A stretch of DNA of 7,854 bases from an uncultured delta proteobacterium (GTDB lineage: Bacteria; Myxococcota_A; Polyangia; Polyangiales; Polyangiaceae). Made by a program: the position numbers and the translations under genes. Position 1 is the first letter of the stretch. Every line of letters starts with the position of its first letter. Shown one piece after another: positions 1 through 6,679 of the stretch. The notes beneath the pieces are model-generated. The model made no database searches, was not told where the DNA came from, and saw only the letters and a program-made list of their open reading frames with translations. Where the stretch lies: positions 1-7,854 of the forward strand of contig CAITLX010000041.1 of NCBI GenBank assembly GCA_903893335.1, given 5' to 3'.

Positions 1-2558
1 GAACGCAGCGCGACGTCGCGCAGCGACAGGCCCGAGACGAGCGCGTCGGACTCGAGCAGCGCCTCGAGCGTGACCATCTTGAAGCACCGGGTCATCTCGG
101 TGGTCTCGATCTCCCGCAGGAAGTCGGCGGCCGCCGCGGCCACGGCGGCCTCGTGGGCGGGCAGGTCCCCCTCGGTCGCGACGAAGCCGAACCAGCTCAC
201 GTGCCGCTCGCGCAGACGCGAGGGGAGGTAGCCCATGCGCTGCAGCTCGCCGGCGGTCGGTCGCTCCTCGCGCTCGTCGCGCAGGTCGCGGTACGCCCGC
301 TCGACCTCGTCGGCGCCACCGGATCGAAACAGCCGCGAAAGAAGGTCCTTCGCCTCGAGCTCGAGCTCCACCGAGCAGCCGGCAGGCAGCTCGACCGCGC
401 CGGAAGCGGCGAGCAGTGCGCGCACGTCGGGGCGCTGCGTTCCGGCGAGCGACAGGAGCGTGCGCATACGCTCGAGGAAGACGCGGTGGTTGCCGACGAA
501 GTCGATGACGGTGACGAACGCCTTGCCGTCGTCGGCGCGAAGGCCGCGGCCGAGCTGCTGGAGGAACACCACCGACGACTCGGTCGGGCGCAGCATCACC
601 ACGCGGTCGATCGCCGGGACGTCGACCCCCTCGTTGAACACGTCGATGGCGCAGAGCGCGTCGAGCTCGCCGCGGTGAAACGCTGCGAGCGCCTCCTCGC
701 GATCGTCCGAACCGGCGCCCGCCCAGACCGCTGCGACGCGGACGCCCTTCGCGCGAAGCCACGCGCGAACGAACCCGGCGTGCGCGATGCTGCAGCAGAA
801 CACGAGCGATCGCGTGCCCGGGTGGGCGTTCCACGCGCGCCACAGCGTTTCCATGCGCGCCTCGGTCTGCGCCGCGGTCGCCAGCGCCTCGGCGTCGAAC
901 CGGCGATTGCGCCACGGGAGGTTCGCGTAGTCGATGTCGTCCTTCACGCCGTGGTAGCGAAACGGCACGAGGCGCCCGATGGCGACGCCTCGCCCCACGT
1001 CGGCGCGGTACGCGACGAAGTCGTCGAAGAGCCCCAGGATGTCGGCCGAGTCGGCGCGGTCGGGCGTCGCCGTGAGGCCGAGGAGGAACCTCGGGTCGAC
1101 TGCGTCGAGAATCCGCCGGTACGACGAGGCCGCGGCGTGGTGCACCTCGTCGACCACGACGTAATCGAACCGCTCCGCTCGCAGACGCGCGAGGTTCTCT
1201 GGGCGCGCGAGCTTCGCGACGGAGGCGAACACGAGGTCGGCGCTCAGGTCGTCGCGCTCGTCGACGAACCAGCCGACCCGGCCACCGGCGCCCGACGCGC
1301 GGACGAGCGTCCGGTACGTCTCCGAGGCCTGACGCAGGAGCTCCTGCCGGTGCGCGACGAACAGGAGGCGCGGCCGCGCCCCGGACTCCGCGCGCAGCGC
1401 GTTCCAATCGAACGCAGCGAGCCACGTCTTGCCGAGCCCCGTGGCGAGCACGACGAGCGCGCGCCGACGCCCCTCCGCGCGGGCGAGGCGCAGCGCTTCG
1501 AGCGCCTCGACCTGCACCGCGTGCGGCTCGGGAGGCGCCACGAACGGCTCGGCCTCGGCGTCGCCCGGCGGCAGCGGGCGCAAGGCTTCGCGCGCGCGGG
1601 CGGCGTATTGCTCGACCCAGGCGGCGTCGAGCACGCGTGCGCCGCCCCACGCCTCCTCGAAGGCAGCCCCTATGCGGGCAAAGGCGACCGGGTCGCGGTG
1701 GCGGTCGACGCGGAGGTTCCATTCCGTGCCCGTCTCCAGCGCAGCGCGCGAGAGGTTGCTGCTGCCGACGAAGGCCGCCCCGAACTCGTCGGACTCGAAG
1801 AGCCACGACTTGGGATGGAACGAGCTCCCCGGCACGGCTGGCACCTCGACGACGCGCGACTCGAATCGGCCCGCGGGGCGCTCCCCCGCGTCATCGACGG
1901 AGGTCGTCCGCTGCCAGCCGAGCAGCGTCTCGAGCGCGCTGGCCTGCGTGATGTCGAGGTAGTCCCCCGTGATGAGGCGGACCTCTGCGCCACGGGCGAG
2001 CGCCGCTTGGAGCGAGGATTCGATGCGGCGGATCCCGGACTCCTGCACGAAGGCCGCCACGATCGCGATGCGCGACGCGCGGTCGAAGAGCGGCAGGACG
2101 TGACGCGCGAAGGGGTCGGCGCTGCCGCCCGTGGTGAGCGGCGACGCGCGCTCGGCCGGTGGCACGGCGGCAGCCAGGTAGTTCGCCCTCGCAGGGAGGA
2201 CGTGGCGCACGCCGCCGCGCGCGTCGGGGACGTCGCCCGCGTAGCGCGGGATGACGTGCACATGGAGGTGGAACACCGTCTGCCCCCCCGCGGCGCCGAC
2301 GTTGATGCCGATGTTGTACCCGTCCGGCCGGTGGCGCTCCTCGATGCGCCGACGGGCGACCTCGGTCGCCCGTGTGAGCGCCTCGCGCTCCTCGGGCGTC
2401 GCGTCGAACCAGGTCGCGACGTGCCGTCGCGGAACGAGCAGCGCGTGCCCCGGGCTCACCGCGAACGCGTCCCACAGGCCCACGACGACCTCGTCCTCGT
2501 GGAACACCCTGCCCGGGTCGGGGTGACAGAACGGGCAGAGCGGGGCGCTACCGGGCAC
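1..2558 (-). CDS. HIT domain - PLD-like nuclease - superfamily 2 helicase fusion, 3' end beyond window
   Basis: Predicted ATP-driven nucleic-acid unwinding and processing enzyme; 852 codons lie in the window and the C-terminus is missing. A HIT domain (about residues 1-115) has a CPFC pair at 8-11, SPGHALLVPRRH at 35-46 and the signature HLHVHVIPR at 97-105. A PLD-type nuclease domain (about 140-285) has H248-P-K250 and GSSN at 265-268, a single HKD half-site that in this family usually works as a dimer. The helicase has Walker A ATGLGKT (372-378), DEVHH (470-474), GLTATPD (494-500) and QQLGRGLR (667-674). Residues about 700-852, including ETTEMTRCFKM near 818-828, resemble the DUF3427-type tail of PLD-helicase proteins. 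The start is the GTG at 2558, because an in-frame TGA lies two codons upstream and CPFC follows at once; no clear Shine-Dalgarno is seen. PLD-helicase fusions are known; the HIT addition recalls aprataxin-like removal of AMP from DNA ends, which is inference. A repair or anti-phage role is possible. Confidence 0.93.
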   Translation of the reverse strand, partial: MPGSAPLCPFCHPDPGRVFHEDEVVVGLWDAFAVSPGHALLVPRRHVATWFDATPEEREALTRATEVARRRIEERHRPDGYNIGINVGAAGGQTVFHLHVHVIPRYAGDVPDARGGVRHVLPARANYLAAAVPPAERASPLTTGGSADPFARHVLPLFDRASRIAIVAAFVQESGIRRIESSLQAALARGAEVRLITGDYLDITQASALETLLGWQRTTSVDDAGERPAGRFESRVVEVPAVPGSSFHPKSWLFESDEFGAAFVGSSNLSRAALETGTEWNLRVDRHRDPVAFARIGAAFEEAWGGARVLDAAWVEQYAARAREALRPLPPGDAEAEPFVAPPEPHAVQVEALEALRLARAEGRRRALVVLATGLGKTWLAAFDWNALRAESGARPRLLFVAHRQELLRQASETYRTLVRASGAGGRVGWFVDERDDLSADLVFASVAKLARPENLARLRAERFDYVVVDEVHHAAASSYRRILDAVDPRFLLGLTATPDRADSADILGLFDDFVAYRADVGRGVAIGRLVPFRYHGVKDDIDYANLPWRNRRFDAEALATAAQTEARMETLWRAWNAHPGTRSLVFCCSIAHAGFVRAWLRAKGVRVAAVWAGAGSDDREEALAAFHRGELDALCAIDVFNEGVDVPAIDRVVMLRPTESSVVFLQQLGRGLRADDGKAFVTVIDFVGNHRVFLERMRTLLSLAGTQRPDVRALLAASGAVELPAGCSVELELEAKDLLSRLFRSGGADEVERAYRDLRDEREERPTAGELQRMGYLPSRLRERHVSWFGFVATEGDLPAHEAAVAAAAADFLREIETTEMTRCFKMVTLEALLESDALVSGLSLRDVALR

Positions 2559-2680
2559 CGATCACGTGTAGCCGAGGCGCGGGTGGGGAACGAGGGAGAA
2601 CGAGGCAGCGGGGGAAGCGCGCGGGGCACGTGGGCCGTGACGGCGCCCCTGCGGCCCCGCCGCGACCACGGGCCCCGTGT

Positions 2681-2995
2681 TCACTCGCGCCCTCCGCACG
2701 CTTCGAACCGCGCGCGGCGCAGTGCCTCGATGCGCTCGCGCACCCCTTCGACCTCGTACACGAGCGTTCCGAGGCCGCTGCGAAGGTCGGCGACGTTGAC
2801 GTAGATCGGAGGCACCAGCGCAGCGAGCTGGAGCAGATCTTCGACGACGTCGCGGCGCGTCGCTTCGTGGAGGCGTGGAAGGAGGCCGATGATGACCCGG
2901 ACGGCGAACGCCCGCTCTGCTTCTGCGCGTCCAGCCTCGAGAGTTTGGCGCGCGGCGGTCAACACGTCGTACGTGAACCGGTCCCGGCGGATCAC
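2681..2995 (-). CDS. Small hypothetical protein, 104 aa, translationally coupled to upstream gene
   Basis: I do not recognise the family. The GTG start at 2995 overlaps the stop of the 287-aa gene as GTGA and has a strong GGGAGGT ribosome site 5 bases upstream, so it is preferred over an in-frame ATG nine codons earlier. The protein looks almost entirely helical. Residues 8-60 are amphipathic and charged, a short hydrophobic stretch (LVPPIYVNVADL, 60-71) sits in the middle, and residues 72-97 could form another helix or short coiled coil. There is no signal peptide or membrane segment. The GTGA overlap implies that it is made together with its 287-aa partner, probably in a fixed ratio. The helicase fusion starts 122 bp downstream on the same strand and may belong to the same transcript, which is inference. 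Confidence 0.8.
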   Translation of the reverse strand: MIRRDRFTYDVLTAARQTLEAGRAEAERAFAVRVIIGLLPRLHEATRRDVVEDLLQLAALVPPIYVNVADLRSGLGTLVYEVEGVRERIEALRRARFEACGGRE

Positions 2996-3855
2996 GCAGC
3001 ACCTCCCGCGAGCTCGAGCCACGCGGACAGAATCGTGCTTCTTGCCGGATCCCGGCGCTTGCGCCGAAGCGCCAAGGCGAGGGCGCGCCTGGCGCGGCTG
3101 CCGTGGAGCGTGATCGCGCGATGGACCGCGTCGACGTTGGCGGTCGAATCAGGGTCGCACAGTCCGCGGAGACGTTGATCGTCGCCTGCGGACGGGGCCT
3201 CGCCGCGTGCGCGGCGCTCGATCCATGCGGCCCAGCCGTCGTCGACAGCGCGCGAGATGGCGTGTTCCCAGCCCGCGAGGTCGATCATCCCACGGGTCGA
3301 GGGGCGCACCCACGCAGCAAGACGGTCGAGCTCTGGCGAGTTGATCTCCTGATCGCGTAGGCCAACCACGAACTGAACGACCGGCGCCGGTAGCGGGGCA
3401 TGCGCGATGCACCACTCCGTGAGCGCCGGGAAGTAGTTCGGCACGCTGAACTCGTCGCAGTCAAAACTCCACGCCAAGTCCTCGAACGCGACGAGCGGCA
3501 CGGTGCCGACGGCGTACGCGAGCTCCATCAACGCGTGGGTCCGGCGCGTCGGCGTCAGACCAGCGCCGGGCTCCTCGGCAGCGAGATGCGACTCACGGAT
3601 CGCCTCCGCGATGCCTGGACCCAGCGGTCGGAACACGCTGCGGTCATCGCGCCGGAGCCAGCCGACGACTCGGCTCATTCGGTCGGGCGCCAACGTGAGG
3701 AGAGCGTCGGGCCACTGGCTCACAGCGGCAACGAACTCTCGTGGCGCGGCGCGGGCGACCGCCTCGGCCGCGTCGATGTCGCTGGCGGTGGCGCCGGGAT
3801 CGGCGGCGTGCCGCCAGGCCTTGTACGCGAGTAGGTTCATGATGGGTTCGGGCAT
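2992..3855 (-). CDS. Hypothetical protein, 287 aa, first gene of the minus-strand group
   Basis: I do not recognise this protein. The ATG at 3855 is preceded by AAGGAG with a 6-base spacer, which fixes the start even though the frame stays open upstream to 4383. The sequence is helical and soluble, with no signal peptide or membrane helix. It is rich in tryptophan, including W14, W48, W66, W129, W148, W182, W196, W208 and W211. An acidic-aromatic stretch WSFDCDEFSVPNYF lies at 129-142, and the C-terminal segment is basic (RARRALALALRRKRR, 254-268) before the final STILSAWLEL. No catalytic motif is obvious. The downstream 104-aa gene overlaps its stop, so the two are almost certainly co-translated. 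Codon use is strongly GC3-biased from the ATG onward, supporting a real gene. It could be a structural or partner protein for the helicase operon, or an unrelated lineage-specific protein. Confidence 0.85.
   Translation of the reverse strand: MPEPIMNLLAYKAWRHAADPGATASDIDAAEAVARAAPREFVAAVSQWPDALLTLAPDRMSRVVGWLRRDDRSVFRPLGPGIAEAIRESHLAAEEPGAGLTPTRRTHALMELAYAVGTVPLVAFEDLAWSFDCDEFSVPNYFPALTEWCIAHAPLPAPVVQFVVGLRDQEINSPELDRLAAWVRPSTRGMIDLAGWEHAISRAVDDGWAAWIERRARGEAPSAGDDQRLRGLCDPDSTANVDAVHRAITLHGSRARRALALALRRKRRDPARSTILSAWLELAGGAA
3001..3007 (-). promoter_or_regulatory. Ribosome binding site deciding the 104-aa gene start
   Basis: On the minus strand GGGAGGT lies inside the last codons of the 287-aa gene and 5 bases before the GTG at 2995. 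It selects this GTG over the ATG at 3022, which would lie upstream of the site. Confidence 0.75.
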
Positions 3856-4279
3856 GGGGAACTCCTTCTCGGGCACGAGGCCCGGCGATGGGGGGTGGCG
3901 CTTCGATCTCGTGGCGATGCGATGGGCGGACGACCGCCGGAGAGGCGTGCAGCGGTCGCTGGTTTTCAAGGATCGAGGCCCCGGCACGCGTGCACTCGGC
4001 CCCACCCCAGGGCGCGCGTGTCCGCCGCCCACGCGGCGGCACGCCACGCAGACGAGGGCGTGGCGGAAGAGCCCCAGATGGACGCCGGCACGTTGCGCTG
4101 CCTGACAGCGCGCCCGGAGCGGCACGTCCACGCCCCCGTCGGCGAGCACACCGCCGCGGTCGCGCGCTGCCACAACGCGAGCTACCCGCCACCGTAGCGC
4201 CCCCCCACACCGGCCCGGCCCATGGTCACTGTTTTCGCTCGCACGGCGGAGGCTCGGGATCGCCGTCCGTCCTAGGGGG
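3856..4279. other. Divergent intergenic region, 424 bp, no convincing gene
   Basis: This spacer separates the minus-strand 287-aa gene from the plus-strand sigma-like gene and so should carry both promoters, but I see no clear -35/-10 pair. Small inverted repeats are present: GCCGCC/GGCGGC at 4024-4029 and 4035-4040 with a 5-base loop, and GCTAC/GTAGC at 4181-4185 and 4194-4198. Open frames here (for example minus 3966-4175) lack a good ribosome site and recognisable protein content. The minus frame continuous with the 287-aa gene encodes a HALVCVAC motif near 4039-4062, discussed under findings. Confidence 0.5.
3862..3867 (-). promoter_or_regulatory. Ribosome binding site deciding the 287-aa gene start
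   Basis: Minus-strand AAGGAG followed by TTCCCC and then ATG at 3855. The spacing is near ideal and is the main reason not to use the much longer open frame that reaches 4383. Confidence 0.8.
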
Positions 4280-4993
4280 GTGAAAACGCCCCATCCCGCA
4301 CCACCGCCGCCAAACTCCTCCCAACTCACCGTCGCCCTGCGCGACCCTCGTTCGCAACCACCCGTTTTTGCTGCTCTCTTCAACCACCTCAGGCCTCGCC
4401 TTCACCATCTGCTCCGCGGCTTGGGCCTCGACGCCGCCGAAATCGACGACGGGGTCCAGGAAGCAATCACGCACCTTACGCAGAAGGCCCACCGGGCCCC
4501 GCCCGACCTCGAGAGTCCCCTCGGGTGGGTCTGGACGGTCGCCTCGAACAGGGCCCGCGACTTCGCCCGGGAGCACCGCCGACGACCGCGGCGGGCCGAG
4601 GGGAGCGAGGCGGACCGGGCACTGGAAACCGGCGGGGCAGCAGCCTGGAAACTGGAGGGAATGCGCGAGCGCGCGCTCGCTGAGGCAGAAGCGCTGGATT
4701 GGTTCGAGCAGGCGGTCGCCTGCTACGTCGAGCGCGCCGAACGCTCCGGGAAGGCCCGACGGGGCCACCAGATCCGAGCCTGGGTCGATGTGCAGGTGCG
4801 GGGGGAGGCGCCGGTCCGGGTGGCAGAGCGGCTCGCCGCAGAGCGAGGCGAAGCGGCGCGTGTCGAGACGGTGTGGAAGTGGAGCCAGCGCGGGCGGCAG
4901 CTCGCGGTCGAGCTCGCGGCGACCGACGACGACCTCGCGCGCGCGGCGCTGATCCGCCGCGTAGCGGCTTCGACCGCACGCGCAGCGGCCTGA
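4280..4993 (+). CDS. Sigma-70 family (ECF-like) RNA polymerase sigma factor
   Basis: Predicted to bind RNA polymerase core and direct it to specific promoters. Residues 30-102 resemble sigma region 2: helical FAALFNHLRPRLHHLL (30-45), then DDGVQEAITHL (56-66), matching the usual D-x-VQE-x-F pattern, then PLGWVWTVASNRARDFAREHRR (80-101), matching the PRAWL-x-x-IARN-x-x-D-x-x-R pattern. A charged linker of about 60 residues follows. Residues 165-212 (V-R-V-A-E-R-L ... V-E-T-V-W-K-W-S-Q-R-G-R-Q-L) resemble region 4 with a helix-turn-helix ending in the common RGR-x-x-L motif. The 237-aa length is slightly above usual for ECF factors because of a proline-rich N-terminus. The GTG start has only an AGGGGG run directly against it, so the start is uncertain; no in-frame ATG occurs before residue 128. 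The first 50 or so codons are less GC3-biased than the rest. No anti-sigma gene is adjacent on the same strand. Confidence 0.75.
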   Translation: MKTPHPAPPPPNSSQLTVALRDPRSQPPVFAALFNHLRPRLHHLLRGLGLDAAEIDDGVQEAITHLTQKAHRAPPDLESPLGWVWTVASNRARDFAREHRRRPRRAEGSEADRALETGGAAAWKLEGMRERALAEAEALDWFEQAVACYVERAERSGKARRGHQIRAWVDVQVRGEAPVRVAERLAAERGEAARVETVWKWSQRGRQLAVELAATDDDLARAALIRRVAASTARAAA

Positions 4994-5049
4994 TCGCTCC
5001 GATGGCGTGGACGGCCGGCCCAGCGTCGGTCGCCCACGCCCCACCACCC

Positions 5050-5095
5050 GGGGCGCGATCGCGGGGCGCCGAGAGTCGCGATCGGCCGGCGCCCC
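5050..5095. repeat. Large bulged inverted repeat with an alternative pairing
   Basis: GGGGCGC-GATCGCG (5050-5063) pairs with CGCGATC (5077-5083) and GCGCCCC (5089-5095), with a 5-base bulge between the two right-hand arms. Alternatively GGGGCGCC at 5063-5070 pairs perfectly with GGCGCCCC at 5088-5095. The two folds exclude each other because they share the right arm. There is no U tract, so this is not a standard intrinsic terminator. It lies between the sigma-like and HTH-like genes and could be an operator, a processing site or an attenuator; chance is possible at this GC content. Confidence 0.5.
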
Positions 5096-5108
5096 ACCGA
5101 GACGGGCC

Positions 5109-5128
5109 GCCAGGCCCTGACGCCTGGC
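5109..5128. repeat. Perfect 7-bp inverted repeat upstream of HTH-like gene
   Basis: GCCAGGC (5109-5115) and GCCTGGC (5122-5128) flank a 6-base loop, 31 bases before the GTG start of the HTH-like gene. It may be an operator or an RNA hairpin in the leader. It lacks a U tract. Confidence 0.5.
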
Positions 5129-5159
5129 AGCGCCCCGAGGGTGACGCTATGGAGGCGCG

Positions 5160-5717
5160 GTGGGACGCCCATCGAAGCACGCGCGTCTCGTCGAGCGGCC
5201 CCCGGGCACGGAGACGGTCGCCGAGCTGCACGCGCGCCTGGGCTTTCCCCCCACGACCATCCGCGTGCACTTCGCACCCGCGATCGTCGGCCGCTGGCTG
5301 CCCGGTCTTGGAGCGCGCCACCCCGTCCTGCTCTTCGAGAGCCGCGAGGTGAACGTCCTGCTGCGCACGCCGCCGGCGCGCCGCGCGGTGGCAGCCCGAC
5401 CGCGCAAGCGGCGTCGCCCGAGCGCCCGCCAGGCCGCAGATTACGACTTGCCCGACGCCTGGACGACGGCGTCGGAGCTCGCGCGCAAGTTCGACCTTCC
5501 GTCGTCAGCTACGGTCCTGCGCGTCATCCAGCGGCACAACGAGAGAGCATTCCCCCCGCTCCTGGCGCGCGGCGTCGGCGACCCTCGCCGCGACTTCACC
5601 GTCGAGCAGCAGCGGCGAATCGTCGACGGTCGTCAGCAGTGGACGTTTCCGGCCGTTCCGGCATGGAAAGCGCTGCGTGCCGCGCTGCAAGATCGTCGGC
5701 GCCGTCGTGCAACCTGA
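5160..5717 (+). CDS. Basic protein with two helix-turn-helix-like segments, putative DNA-binding, 185 aa
   Basis: Not a family I can name. GTG at 5160 follows GGAGG with a 4-base gap. The protein has an N-terminal GRPSK (2-6) like a minimal AT-hook, a first HTH-like segment T19-P48 (TVAELHARLGFPPTTIR), a strongly basic linker at 74-90 (RPRKRRRPSAR), a second HTH-like segment W101-N127 (TTASELARKFDLPSSATVL), and a basic C-terminus RRRRRAT. Each HTH-like segment is followed by a short unit resembling the DNA-edge part of MerR/AlpA-type folds (FESREVNVLL at 59-68; DFTVEQQRRIV later), which suggests an internal duplication. It follows the sigma-like gene on the same strand after 166 bp, so joint regulation is plausible. 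A role as transcription factor or nucleoid-type protein is inference; there is no catalytic motif or membrane segment. Confidence 0.75.
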   Translation: MGRPSKHARLVERPPGTETVAELHARLGFPPTTIRVHFAPAIVGRWLPGLGARHPVLLFESREVNVLLRTPPARRAVAARPRKRRRPSARQAADYDLPDAWTTASELARKFDLPSSATVLRVIQRHNERAFPPLLARGVGDPRRDFTVEQQRRIVDGRQQWTFPAVPAWKALRAALQDRRRRRAT

Positions 5718-5744
5718 GGGCATGCCGCCGGTCGCCCACCAGCC

Positions 5745-6545
5745 TCACGCCTCGCGCACCTGACCGTCGGTGGTCAGCTCATGTAACCAAGCGCGCAGGA
5801 TCCCCGCGCGACGCGTGTGCGGCCCCTCGGCCGCTGCTTCCACCGCGCGTACGGCGGCAGCGAGTGTCACCCACGCCGCGTCTTCCCGACCGACGAACTG
5901 CGCCATCGACCAACGCAGCTCGCGCCCACGCTCCTCGAGGCGCGCCAGCGCGATCCAGCCGACCACCGTCGGCGCAGCGGCGTGAAGGCGAACCGAATGC
6001 GGAACCGAGATCCGCGGTGAGAGGAGCATCTCCGGGTGCCGAGCGACGGCGTCCGCGGCCCAGCTCGGGACGGCAACGACGCGCCCGAGCCACGCGTCGA
6101 GCGTCATGCCCGCGTCGCGCTTGGCGGGGTCGTCGTGGCCGAGCGCGCGCTCGAACGCTGCGCGCACCAGCGTCTCGTCGACGCAGCCCGCGTACTCCTC
6201 GCGACCCAGCAGTCGCCGGCACAACACGGCCAAGGTGCCAAGTTCGCCGCGCGCATGCGCGAGAACCGCGAGGCTGCGGAGACTCGCCGCCAGCTGCGGG
6301 GCGGAGCGCCCGGACGCCATCATGGCCGCGGCCATGGTCTCGCAGCACGCCGGGTCGTCGATCGAGCCCACGGCCACCCCCACGAGCGCCGCCGAGAGCT
6401 CCTCGTCCGGCTCGACGTAGGCCATCGCCGAGGCCAGCGCCGCGGCACACGCCCGACGGTGAAGCAGAGGTGCGGCGCGATCTCCTACGATGACTCCGAG
6501 TGCCTTCAGCGCGCGAACCATGGGAGGGAGAACGCTGGCAGCCAT
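5745..6545 (-). CDS. Alanine-rich helical hypothetical protein, 266 aa
   Basis: I do not recognise this protein. It is a soluble, alanine-rich, almost all-helical protein with repeated short helices that could form a helical-repeat solenoid, for example residues 24-60, 64-95, 97-113 and 124-136. A more varied part with W152, W162, W198, W212 and W225 follows. There is no signal peptide; the alanine stretches are broken by charged residues, so membrane helices are unlikely. It is convergent with the HTH-like gene (27 bp between the stops) and divergent from the small membrane protein. The ATG at 6545 sits inside a perfect 6-bp inverted repeat, and its ribosome site (GGGCAG) is weak and close; an ATG eight codons later (6521) is an alternative. 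Its final AGILRAWLHEL resembles STILSAWLEL at the end of the 287-aa protein, which may be coincidence. Confidence 0.75.
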   Translation of the reverse strand: MAASVLPPMVRALKALGVIVGDRAAPLLHRRACAAALASAMAYVEPDEELSAALVGVAVGSIDDPACCETMAAAMMASGRSAPQLAASLRSLAVLAHARGELGTLAVLCRRLLGREEYAGCVDETLVRAAFERALGHDDPAKRDAGMTLDAWLGRVVAVPSWAADAVARHPEMLLSPRISVPHSVRLHAAAPTVVGWIALARLEERGRELRWSMAQFVGREDAAWVTLAAAVRAVEAAAEGPHTRRAGILRAWLHELTTDGQVREA

Positions 6546-6679
6546 GCTGCCCGGACAGCGTGGCGTGCTCCGCCGTCCAGGCCGCCGGCTCGGCTGTCGC
6601 CGCCGTGAGTGTCAGGGCGGGGCTCGACGCGTCGTCCCCCGAAGACATGAGAAACGATCACCGCGGAAAGCTGGGGCCA
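6546..6679. promoter_or_regulatory. Divergent intergenic region, likely promoters for both flanking genes
   Basis: This spacer separates two divergently transcribed genes and so should contain both promoters. I see no clear -35/-10 elements or operator. It shortens to 101 bp if the membrane protein starts at 6647. Confidence 0.3.

Noticed and set aside
153..2804. Very long plus-strand open frame of 883 codons
   Set aside because: It lies antisense to the HIT-PLD-helicase gene, whose frame holds all expected motifs. The translation is arginine/alanine-rich with no recognisable domain, as expected for a GC-rich shadow frame.
3856..4383. Extending the 287-aa gene upstream to an ATG at 4383
   Set aside because: This would overlap the sigma-like gene start on the other strand, third-position bias fades upstream of 3855, and an ideal AAGGAG site precedes the ATG at 3855.
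4226..5047. Minus-strand open frame of 273 codons opposite the sigma-like gene
   Set aside because: It is a complementary-strand shadow, rich in R, P and G, while the plus strand has coherent sigma region 2 and 4 motifs.
5718..5744. Possible bidirectional terminator between convergent genes
   Set aside because: The 27-bp gap shows no stem-loop followed by a T run on either strand.
5141..6493. Plus-strand open frame of 450 codons spanning two convergent genes
   Set aside because: It crosses the HTH-like gene and the antisense of the 266-aa gene and is almost entirely R, P, A and S; no domain can be seen.
5779..6648. Minus-strand 289-codon frame overlapping the 266-aa gene
   Set aside because: Low-complexity R/G/A translation in a different phase; the 266-aa frame has more protein-like composition and ends cleanly between convergent genes.
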